Assembly (NCBI GenBank): GCA_964446595.1
Contig: CAYUPY010000061.1
Location: forward strand, 1 to 5,255
DNA from: CAYUPY01 sp964446595
GTDB taxonomy: Bacteria; Patescibacteriota; Dojkabacteria; J137; JAEUSD01
DNA length: 5,255 nucleotides
Reading direction: 5' to 3'
The notes under the pieces were generated by a model that saw only the letters and a list, made by a program, of their open reading frames with translations, searched no databases and was not told the DNA's origin. Shown in pieces: positions 1 to 5,123 of the stretch (the first letter of the stretch is position 1; the number at the start of each line of letters is the position of its first letter). The position numbers and the translations under genes were made by a program.

Positions 1-22
1 TAGCACTCATTTAATGTTTGTT

Positions 23-52
23 ACTGGGGTGATTTTAGCATATATCACCAGT
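23..52. promoter_or_regulatory. Operator-like inverted repeat at left edge
   Basis: The arms GGTGAT (28-33) and ATCACC (44-49) are perfect complements around a 10-base spacer. They extend outward to ACTGG and CCAGT if two extra G residues in the left arm are looped out. The spacer and left arm contain the minus-strand candidate promoter at 32-40, so a dimeric regulator bound here would cover the -10 box. The repeat could also simply form an RNA hairpin. No regulator is identified in the window, so the operator reading is inference from geometry alone. Confidence 0.3.
32..40 (-). promoter_or_regulatory. Candidate extended -10 promoter facing the left edge
   Basis: The minus strand reads TGCTAAAAT, an extended -10 box (TGn plus TAAAAT, one mismatch from TATAAT). 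No convincing -35 is seen at the usual distance. An ATG on the minus strand at 8-10 follows about 21 bases after the box, with no Shine-Dalgarno sequence. A gene could start there and run out of the window, but only three codons are visible, so I do not call it. The position, just beyond the hairpin that closes the neighbouring gene, suits the start of a new transcription unit. Confidence 0.35.
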
Positions 53-101
53 GAATAGCTGGGCAAGAAGGGATTGAAGTCGAATGTTCGGGAGACGAAA
101 G

Positions 102-134
102 CCCCCTTGCCAGCCGTTCCGGCTGGCAAGGGGG
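102..134 (-). terminator. GC-rich hairpin terminator after the anti-sigma gene
   Basis: A 15-base left arm (102-116) and right arm (120-134) are perfectly complementary around a TTC loop. The hairpin lies about ten bases past the stop codon of the minus-strand gene ending at 144. Read on the minus strand, the stem is followed by CTTTCGTCT, a short and interrupted T tract, so release may be weaker than at a textbook intrinsic terminator. The stem alone may also protect the 3' end. A plus-strand role is unlikely because no T tract follows in that direction. Confidence 0.7.
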
Positions 135-143
135 GGGCAAAAT

Positions 144-2105
144 TTAGTAAGCAATTACTGGATTTTGGGGTTCCGGGTTAGCTTTTTTAACAAAATCGCT
201 AACATTTGTGACAAGACTGAATTGTAGTTTCTCCAAACCTGTCTCTGCCTTTCCACTAAAGCTCAAGTTCACCACATAAGAGACATTATTGTAAGTAAAG
301 ATGGCAACCCAATCATGATATTCAGAAACGATCGGTGCCGGTTCAGCCACGTCATTTTCTTGATCATCTGGAGCAGGAAGTGTTACAGGAGCCACAGGAT
401 CTACGCTAAGAGCGGATTCACCTTGTTTAGCGCCAGCCTCTGGGCTGCCCGGTTCTGTACGCCCGACCTCACTATTACGGTAAAGTTTCGCGGCTACATT
501 CTCACCATTTACTTTAACTTGTACATCTTCAGGCTTAGCTGCACCATCATATACATGTCTATTTACTACCTCGCTTAGCGGTTGACGGTAGGCAGAAACA
601 TTTATATAGGTATAGATATCTGTGTTTTCGTTAGCTGTGCTGAAGGCATAAGTTAAATCAGGCCATTCAGATTCATCAACTTTATAGGAGTAAACCTCTG
701 ACGTCTGTTTATATTCAGCTTCTCCCACTGCATCAGCCCGGTAAAACTGACGATCCAGCATATAGGAATCGCTAGAAGGGAGGTTTAACTTATCAGACAC
801 GATCAACTCTGCTCTAAACTGCCCACCTTGAGGTTGTAGCACCACTAGACTATTGGCAGTAATATAATTTACTAATGCCTGATTGTACTTCTCACTCCCT
901 GGAACATATTCTAGAGTATCTATTTCTTTGACAGTTAAATTTGTATAGTCCAAAGCAAACTCTACAGCTATGTTTATTTGGTCGGTCTGCTTTTGTTCTT
1001 CATCATATGTAAAGCGGCTAATTAGATTATCAGCATTAACTGAGTTCAGGTAATCCTCTTGGATTGCATAAACATACGAATCTTTTTCAGCCCAAGCCCG
1101 ACTAACCACCTTTTGATTATCATTACCGTTACAGTAGTAATCATAAGTAGATTCCACAATATAGTAACGCACCCCATTTAAGGTTTCTTCTCCCACAATT
1201 TTTTGTGACTGATCTGCATCAATCCCGACAATGTCGTCAGCTGTGCCAGCATCACGTGAGATTGTAGATGTTGCTGAGTCAGCTTCAGTGGTACCAGTAC
1301 TTTCTGCCGCACCACCACCAGTACCAGCAGTTGAATCAAGCTCCGCCGATCGGGCAGCTAATGGCCAAGCCTGACCCCATCCTCCTGTGAGTTTTACTGC
1401 ATACTGACCACCTTTATACTGATAAGTATATTCAGGTGTAGTGAGGCTGTAGTCGATTATATTCCCTTGAGTGTCACTGGTGATACTTTTAGCATAGTAG
1501 CCATCAGGACTGGCTAAGTTGCTCCACTCGCTGGTAAATTCATCAATCGGGTATGCGCGATAATTACTCCCACAAAAAGTTGCCTTTGGGCCGTATTTGG
1601 TGGTTGTTTTAGACTTGTAAAAGCCCTCTCGATACAGAAGCAAGCTCTCAGGAGTAGCAAGTTTGCTAGTATCTCCACCTGCCGCAGCAGCGTTCTCTGC
1701 TGCCGTAGGGGCAGCTAAATCTCTTAAGTTAGAAGTTTGGTTTGCAGCTGCAATTCTATCCAAAAGCTGCTGTTGATCAGCTGGTGAGAGCTTAAGGTTA
1801 TTGCTGCTCTGCAGATACGCGTATCCTATCACACCGCTTATGACAAGCACTGCGGCAATGCTACCAACAATAGTGAGCTGCTTGTTGGCGGGCAGTTTGA
1901 ATAAATTCTCCATAAAGGAGGAAATATAAGAAATAAAACGTGAAGATGAATTTAGTTTTTGCTCCTCAGTCAGCATGCGAGCCGCTAGCTGCTCAACAAA
2001 CTGGGCACTGGGATCCAGCCCATCAGAGGTATGAAGCGCTTCATAAAGTGCTGATACCTCATCAGGACGGGATTGTAAGTTTTGGTTTACTTTTTTCACC
2101 TTCAT
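144..2105 (-). CDS. Putative membrane-spanning anti-sigma factor with large extracellular sensor region
   Basis: This 653-residue protein probably holds the adjacent ECF sigma factor inactive at the membrane until an outside signal is sensed. That role is inferred mainly from gene order, since it begins 27 bases after the sigma gene stop. Residues 1-70 are cytoplasmic by charge, and a helical stretch at about 31-50 suits a sigma-binding segment. No HxxxCxxC zinc-binding motif is present. Residues 77-98 form one transmembrane helix. Outside follow an Ala-rich linker (118-150), a beta-rich domain (about 155-250), a Gly/Ser/Thr/Ala linker (256-290), a second beta-rich domain (about 300-540) and a Pro/Glu/Ala-rich tail (545-592). 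A final beta-rich segment ends at 640. The second domain (GVRYYIVEST, then WAEKDSYVYAIQEDY) is reminiscent of LolA/RseB-type folds, which is a tentative reading. The only cysteines are C178 and C324. No Shine-Dalgarno sequence precedes the ATG, so translation may depend on coupling to the sigma gene. It is much longer than usual anti-sigma factors. It could instead be a surface sensor of unknown class. Confidence 0.65.
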   Translation of the reverse strand: MKVKKVNQNLQSRPDEVSALYEALHTSDGLDPSAQFVEQLAARMLTEEQKLNSSSRFISYISSFMENLFKLPANKQLTIVGSIAAVLVISGVIGYAYLQSSNNLKLSPADQQQLLDRIAAANQTSNLRDLAAPTAAENAAAAGGDTSKLATPESLLLYREGFYKSKTTTKYGPKATFCGSNYRAYPIDEFTSEWSNLASPDGYYAKSITSDTQGNIIDYSLTTPEYTYQYKGGQYAVKLTGGWGQAWPLAARSAELDSTAGTGGGAAESTGTTEADSATSTISRDAGTADDIVGIDADQSQKIVGEETLNGVRYYIVESTYDYYCNGNDNQKVVSRAWAEKDSYVYAIQEDYLNSVNADNLISRFTYDEEQKQTDQINIAVEFALDYTNLTVKEIDTLEYVPGSEKYNQALVNYITANSLVVLQPQGGQFRAELIVSDKLNLPSSDSYMLDRQFYRADAVGEAEYKQTSEVYSYKVDESEWPDLTYAFSTANENTDIYTYINVSAYRQPLSEVVNRHVYDGAAKPEDVQVKVNGENVAAKLYRNSEVGRTEPGSPEAGAKQGESALSVDPVAPVTLPAPDDQENDVAEPAPIVSEYHDWVAIFTYNNVSYVVNLSFSGKAETGLEKLQFSLVTNVSDFVKKANPEPQNPVIAY

Positions 2106-2132
2106 ATTACTATTAGAACTTAGTGTACATTT

Positions 2133-2636
2133 TTACTGAATATCATGACTGGCTATGAGTTTTTGCAATTTCTTTATTCCTCTTTTTTGAGTTGTTTTAA
2201 CGTAGTTCATATCCTTGCTTAAGTGATCACAAATTTGCGCCAACGACATTTTTTCTACCAACCGCAAGGCTAATACCAGTCGTTGGCGCCGCGGCAGCTG
2301 CTCCAGCAGCTGCGTGATCTTATCCAACAGTTGTTGTTGCACACTCTCTGATTCATACTCTTCCACTATTTGCTCCATCTGTGACTCATCAAACACTACT
2401 TGTTGAAAGCGGTATTTTTGCTTCAAGTAATCTGTATACACGTTATAGGCAATACCATAAAGATATTTTCGGGCTGCACTTAAATTATTAATATCAACCT
2501 TAGCGCCCACAAACCGCATAAAAGTCTCGCTGGTTAGGTCTTCTGCAGTTCCTCTATCTAAGGTCCGTGAAAAGAAGAAGCGATACAGCTTAGTAATGTG
2601 CTTCTGGTAAATGTTAGAGACAATAGAATTGTCCAT
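2133..2636 (-). CDS. ECF-type RNA polymerase sigma factor
   Basis: This 167-residue protein is of typical length for the extracytoplasmic-function (group 4) sigma-70 family, which directs RNA polymerase to a small regulon. Region 2 covers about residues 9-76. It includes the core-binding helix DRGTAEDLTSETFMRF (27-42) and the aromatic -10-recognition helix around ARKYLYGIAYNVYTDYL (55-71). An acidic linker (83-100) follows. Region 4 covers about 106-161, with LPRRQRLVLALRLVEKMS leading into the helix-turn-helix at 130-157 that reads the -35 element. There is no additional C-terminal domain. The ATG at 2636 is the only ATG in frame after an upstream in-frame TGA, so the start is secure, yet no Shine-Dalgarno sequence precedes it. 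A candidate extended -10 box lies nine bases upstream. The gene directly downstream is read as its membrane anti-sigma partner, and the divergent M23 and CHAP genes are natural candidate targets. That last point is inferred from neighbourhood only. Confidence 0.92.
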   Translation of the reverse strand: MDNSIVSNIYQKHITKLYRFFFSRTLDRGTAEDLTSETFMRFVGAKVDINNLSAARKYLYGIAYNVYTDYLKQKYRFQQVVFDESQMEQIVEEYESESVQQQLLDKITQLLEQLPRRQRLVLALRLVEKMSLAQICDHLSKDMNYVKTTQKRGIKKLQKLIASHDIQ

Positions 2637-2645
2637 ATAGCATCC

Positions 2646-2654
2646 ATCATAGCA
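2646..2654 (-). promoter_or_regulatory. Candidate extended -10 promoter of the sigma/anti-sigma operon
   Basis: The minus strand reads TGCTATGAT, one base away from the ideal extended -10 TGnTATAAT. No good -35 lies 16-18 bases upstream, as is common for extended -10 promoters. The box ends nine bases before the ATG, so transcription would start within a couple of bases of the start codon and give a leaderless mRNA. It resembles a housekeeping promoter more than an ECF one. A GGAAC at 2655-2659 would be an ECF-like -35, but its -10 would fall inside the coding sequence. Confidence 0.5.
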
Positions 2655-2719
2655 GTTCCGTCAGGGAAGATGGACTGGGCGCATTAAAGTAAATTTTAGA
2701 AAAAACCCACTATTTCAGC

Positions 2720-2732
2720 TAATATTGTGAGG
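2720..2732 (+). promoter_or_regulatory. Ribosome binding site and possible -10 box of the M23 gene
   Basis: GAGG at 2729-2732 sits eight bases before the ATG at 2741. It is the only well-placed Shine-Dalgarno sequence belonging to a full-length gene in this window, and it fixes that start. TAATAT at 2720-2725 resembles a -10 box but has no TG extension and no clear -35. Initiation from it would begin at about 2732 and remove the ribosome binding site, so the real promoter may lie further upstream in the 104-base divergent spacer. The binding site is well supported and the -10 box is weak. Confidence 0.5.
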
Positions 2733-2740
2733 AATATTTT

Positions 2741-3613
2741 ATGAATAATAAATTAGAGCTACATCAAACTGTTTTGTTGGTTCTATGTGTGATTTTGGCA
2801 ATCATTACCTCCTTTTTAGCAGGGATGCTTTTGATGCAAAAACGCAAGGATGTGGTCATAGCCGTCAATGCGCAAGAGATTGATAATTACTCGCGAACTT
2901 TAGCCGAATACACGCAAAACGTCTCTGTACTGGAGGAAGAAATAGCAGAACTAGAACTGGGTCTAGACTTTTATGACAGTCAAACCCAAGACTATTCATT
3001 AGAAAAGCAAGACCTGTTGATAGAAATCAATAAACTGAAATCACAAGTAGTCACCTTAAATGCCGAGATTGAACGCCGAAACAACCTCTTTCCGTTTCAG
3101 GTGCCTACGAAAGGCATAGTCGGCTCTGTAAATGGGTTTTTCGGAGGGCAAATGTATCATCTTGACCATCTGGGAATTGATATTTGGACCTCAAACCTGA
3201 ATGGCGGAAAACTTCCTGACCATAAAGGAAACCCTGTATTTGCTGCTTGTAACGGTGTGGTAGTTAGTTACCAGGAAGGAAATGGAGGCATGACAATCAA
3301 TTGTGACCTAATCCCAAAGGATAAAGGATATAAATTACCCGCATATGATGTATTCACCTACTACGGTCACATGGGACATGCTGAAACTAAAGAACTATAC
3401 TTTCAGGTGAAAATCGGTGACAGGGTAAAGGCAGGCCAATTAGTTGGTTATCAAGGAGATCTAAGTTCTTTCTTCCCAAATATGCGTAATGTACACCTTC
3501 ATTTTTCAGTGTTCACAGGCCTCGGCGAAACCGACCCCAACGGTGGGGCACTGAACCCTTGTTTATATATTGGTGGAGAATGTGAAACACTGGGATATCA
3601 GTTTGATATTTAG
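2741..3613 (+). CDS. Membrane-anchored coiled-coil M23 (LytM-type) metallopeptidase
   Basis: This 290-residue protein is predicted to cleave peptide cross-links of peptidoglycan outside the membrane. Residues 11-32 form a transmembrane helix followed by a positive stretch (QKRKD). Residues about 45-113 are a coiled coil rich in Leu/Glu/Asn, and 120-280 form the peptidase M23 domain. The zinc and catalytic residues look complete: HLGID gives H143 and D147, YYGHMGH gives H210, and VHLHF gives H252 and H254. It should therefore be active, unlike EnvC/NlpD-type regulators that lack these residues. The core NPVFAACNGVVVSY and the segment GDRVKAGQLVGYQGD are typical of the family. Odd points are an insertion around 188-204, before the YYGH strand, and four extracellular cysteines (C170, C188, C274, C281) that could form two disulfides. 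The start is set by a GAGG ribosome binding site. The CHAP hydrolase gene follows 39 bases downstream on the same strand, suggesting co-expression. The family is clear; the exact bond cleaved is not. Confidence 0.9.
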   Translation: MNNKLELHQTVLLVLCVILAIITSFLAGMLLMQKRKDVVIAVNAQEIDNYSRTLAEYTQNVSVLEEEIAELELGLDFYDSQTQDYSLEKQDLLIEINKLKSQVVTLNAEIERRNNLFPFQVPTKGIVGSVNGFFGGQMYHLDHLGIDIWTSNLNGGKLPDHKGNPVFAACNGVVVSYQEGNGGMTINCDLIPKDKGYKLPAYDVFTYYGHMGHAETKELYFQVKIGDRVKAGQLVGYQGDLSSFFPNMRNVHLHFSVFTGLGETDPNGGALNPCLYIGGECETLGYQFDI

Positions 3614-3616
3614 CTA

Positions 3617-3640
3617 GAGGTGACGATGTTTTTGCTATAA
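3617..3640 (+). other. Strong Shine-Dalgarno sequence with a four-codon mini-ORF in frame with the CHAP gene
   Basis: GAGGTGA (3617-3623) is a seven-base match to the anti-Shine-Dalgarno sequence. It precedes ATG-TTT-TTG-CTA-TAA (3626-3640), which encodes MFLL. This ATG lies exactly nine codons upstream of, and in the same frame as, the CHAP start at 3653, with the TAA between them. The Shine-Dalgarno sequence is too far (29 bases) from the CHAP ATG to serve it directly. Ribosomes reading a transcript from the M23 gene could start here, stop, and reinitiate 12 bases on. A chance match or a sequence error at the TAA are alternatives. Confidence 0.4.
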
Positions 3641-3641
3641 T
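3633..3641 (+). promoter_or_regulatory. Perfect extended -10 promoter of the CHAP gene
   Basis: TGCTATAAT matches the extended -10 consensus (TGnTATAAT) at every specified base. No -35 is recognisable 16-18 bases upstream. The box ends 11 bases before the CHAP ATG at 3653, so transcription would start at about 3648-3649 and yield an mRNA with a leader of only four or five bases. The CHAP gene may therefore be made both from this promoter and by read-through from the M23 gene. The box overlaps the end of the mini-ORF at 3626-3640. Confidence 0.6.
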
Positions 3642-3652
3642 CATCAGAATTT

Positions 3653-4822
3653 ATGGACAAATCTATTTTGTTCCAAAAAGTTTTTGTTGTGGGGGTTTTA
3701 GGCTTAATGTTCTTTGCACTTACTACACGCGATGTAGTTGCTCAGAGTCCACCCCCTACTCACGCGCAGGAATATCCATTTCACGATGTGGCTAAGGGCA
3801 GTTGTAGCAGTGGTGGCGGATGCTTTATTGATCCCTGGCGTTTTTACGAACGAGAATGTACTTCCTATGTAGCCTGGCGTTTAAATAACGAGTTTAAGCT
3901 GCTAGAACTAGATTTTCTTTTTAGTAATGATTTGGATGGCGATGGCGGAATCGATCTAGGCTCAGCAATTAGCTGGGTAGATGGTGCAGCTAGACTGGGT
4001 TATAAAGTTAATTACCAGCCTCAAGTGGGTTCAGTGGCATATTGGAGTAACTATTCAAGTGGGCATGTTGCCTATGTAGAAAGCATAAATGTAGATGGCA
4101 CTGTGAATGTTTCGGAATACAGGTCAAATTCAGGGGGAATTTATAGCTATACACAAGGAGTGCGAGCAGAGAAATATATCCATATATATAGCGATCAAAT
4201 TGCACAACGCTATACACACAAAGAGTTAGATATATTAGCCAACGAAAGCTCCAAGAGTTTATTGTTACTACCTGACAGTACGGGAGTTGCGCTAGGCGAA
4301 CTGAAGCTAGAAGCCAAAGACGGCAACCTTCGCCTAGCGCTCAGTCGCAACACAGTAACCGGTATTCTTTCTGCTACTGATTTGGGCAGAGTACTGGGAA
4401 TCACTACCCCTAATGAATTACAGATACTGTGGGAAGCAACCTATGTACCAAGTAACAAGGGATACTGGATGTGGACTAATATTGAAGCCTCTAGACAACC
4501 GGAAATTATTAACATCATTATTAAAAAGGACAAAGCCATCTTAACAATTTTCACGCCACAATATGATCAGCAAAAAGACGTTGTATCTTTACAGAAAAAG
4601 GTACATGATTACAAATTTACTTCACAATTTAATGCCGATTCATTTCAGAATTTAACTCCTGATCAAATAAGGATTGTGCCCAGACGCACAGGCTTAACCG
4701 ATATGGTGGTCATTGGTCATAAAGGGCCAATTTCCCTTGTATTAGTAGAGAATAAAGACACACCCACAGTGACTGCAGTTCCAACTAAACTGGCAGAATT
4801 CCTGCAAAGTATGTCGAGTTAG
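3653..4822 (+). CDS. Secreted CHAP-domain peptidoglycan hydrolase with unrecognised C-terminal domain
   Basis: This 389-residue exported protein is predicted to be a cysteine amidase or endopeptidase acting on peptidoglycan. Residues 1-30 are a signal peptide: K3 and K9, a hydrophobic core at 10-23, and likely cleavage after VVA30. The CHAP domain spans about 40-180. FYERECTSYVAWRL carries the nucleophile C69, SGHVAYVE carries H138, and VSEYR (E155) fits the third catalytic position. WRFYERECTSYVAW and VGSVAYWS are hallmark family segments. Between the cysteine and histidine, DLDGDGGID (93-101) looks like a calcium-binding DxDGDGxxD loop. C51 and C57 (CSSGGGC) may form a small disulfide. Residues about 185-389 are mixed alpha/beta with no family I recognise; a wall- or substrate-binding role is only a guess. 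There is no LPxTG or C-terminal anchor, so it should be released or bound through that domain. The ATG at 3653 gives a complete signal peptide. It lies 39 bases after the M23 gene, with its own extended -10 promoter. Confidence 0.88.
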   Translation: MDKSILFQKVFVVGVLGLMFFALTTRDVVAQSPPPTHAQEYPFHDVAKGSCSSGGGCFIDPWRFYERECTSYVAWRLNNEFKLLELDFLFSNDLDGDGGIDLGSAISWVDGAARLGYKVNYQPQVGSVAYWSNYSSGHVAYVESINVDGTVNVSEYRSNSGGIYSYTQGVRAEKYIHIYSDQIAQRYTHKELDILANESSKSLLLLPDSTGVALGELKLEAKDGNLRLALSRNTVTGILSATDLGRVLGITTPNELQILWEATYVPSNKGYWMWTNIEASRQPEIINIIIKKDKAILTIFTPQYDQQKDVVSLQKKVHDYKFTSQFNADSFQNLTPDQIRIVPRRTGLTDMVVIGHKGPISLVLVENKDTPTVTAVPTKLAEFLQSMSS

Positions 4823-4862
4823 CCCTAAACATAATGGCATGGTATAGGTTGTAAAAAGAACT

Positions 4863-5097
4863 CTAGGTAATCAGCTTTGATACTACAATTTGACGATGAT
4901 CGTAGGTTTCTTGTGCTGAAAGATATTCACCTATGCAAGTAATTAAATTCAATTGATGCGAGTGATACTGGCGGTAAAGAGTTTCTTGAGCTTGATTTGT
5001 AGGTACTTGGAAGTTGTGTGTCACCTGGAACTCCTTTAGTTCGCCATCTCCCATCTCTACTTTGAATTTTGAACCTATGTTTAGATATTGAAGCCCG
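4863..5097 (-). CDS. Sortase, C-terminal part, interrupted by assembly gap
   Basis: The 77 readable residues before the stop match the end of a sortase, the membrane cysteine transpeptidase that cleaves a sorting signal and links surface proteins to the cell wall or to each other. The catalytic cysteine is in LNLITC, a variant of TLxTC with Asn for the first Thr. The catalytic arginine is in YDHRQIVVSKL, 14 residues later, a common spacing. The preceding QYLNIGSKFKVEMGDGELKEFQV fits the sortase beta strands. The catalytic histidine, normally about 60 residues before the cysteine, and the N-terminal membrane anchor are missing because the reading frame meets unknown bases at 5098. An ATG beyond the gap that opens the same nominal frame overlaps a promoter box and is not a credible start. 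The class cannot be assigned from this fragment. It converges on the CHAP gene, 40 bases away. No LPxTG substrate is visible. Confidence 0.75.
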
Positions 5098-5107
5098 NNN
5101 NNNNNNN
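5098..5107. other. Assembly gap of ten unknown bases
   Basis: Ten N residues interrupt the sortase gene. A normal sortase would need about 80-150 more residues upstream of this point, and the sequence on the far side shows no sortase coding. The ten bases are therefore probably a placeholder for a gap of a few hundred bases, or a scaffold join. The two sides might not be adjacent in the genome. Confidence 0.9.
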
Positions 5108-5114
5108 GACTCTT

Positions 5115-5123
5115 ATTATAGCA
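5115..5123 (-). promoter_or_regulatory. Perfect extended -10 promoter facing the sortase gap
   Basis: The minus strand reads TGCTATAAT, identical to the box before the CHAP gene and a full match to the extended -10 consensus. No clear -35 is seen. Only seven bases separate it from the gap. By the spacing seen at the other genes, its start codon would lie just inside the unknown bases. It most likely drives the sortase gene if both sides of the gap are truly neighbours. Confidence 0.5.

Noticed and set aside
315..578. Plus-strand open frame of 87 codons antisense to the anti-sigma candidate
   Set aside because: It lies wholly inside a long, well-supported gene on the other strand. It has no ribosome binding site, and its composition (clustered Ile/Tyr/Phe, scattered Cys) is that of an antisense shadow.
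2655..2659. GGAAC as an ECF -35 element for sigma autoregulation
   Set aside because: At the usual 16-17 base spacing the -10 would fall inside the sigma coding sequence, so it could not drive the full gene. A five-base match is easily chance.
2720..2725. TAATAT as a leaderless promoter of the M23 gene
   Set aside because: It lacks the TG extension and a -35, and its transcript would lose the good ribosome binding site at 2729-2732. Retained only as a weak possibility in the feature note.
4008..4217. Minus-strand open frame of 69 codons opposite the CHAP gene
   Set aside because: It lies opposite conserved CHAP motifs around the catalytic histidine, has no recognisable domain or start signal, and is best explained as a shadow.
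4265..4285. LPDSTG in the CHAP protein as a sortase signal
   Set aside because: It has one residue too many for LPxTG. It lies mid-protein and is not followed by a hydrophobic helix and positive tail.
4210..4404. Minus-strand open frame of 64 codons opposite the CHAP C-terminal region
   Set aside because: Ser/Leu/Arg-rich antisense shadow with no motif or ribosome binding site.
4824..4848. Hairpin between the converging CHAP and sortase genes as a two-way terminator
   Set aside because: CCTA/TAGG and CAT/ATG pair only with mismatches and bulges, and no T tract follows on either strand.
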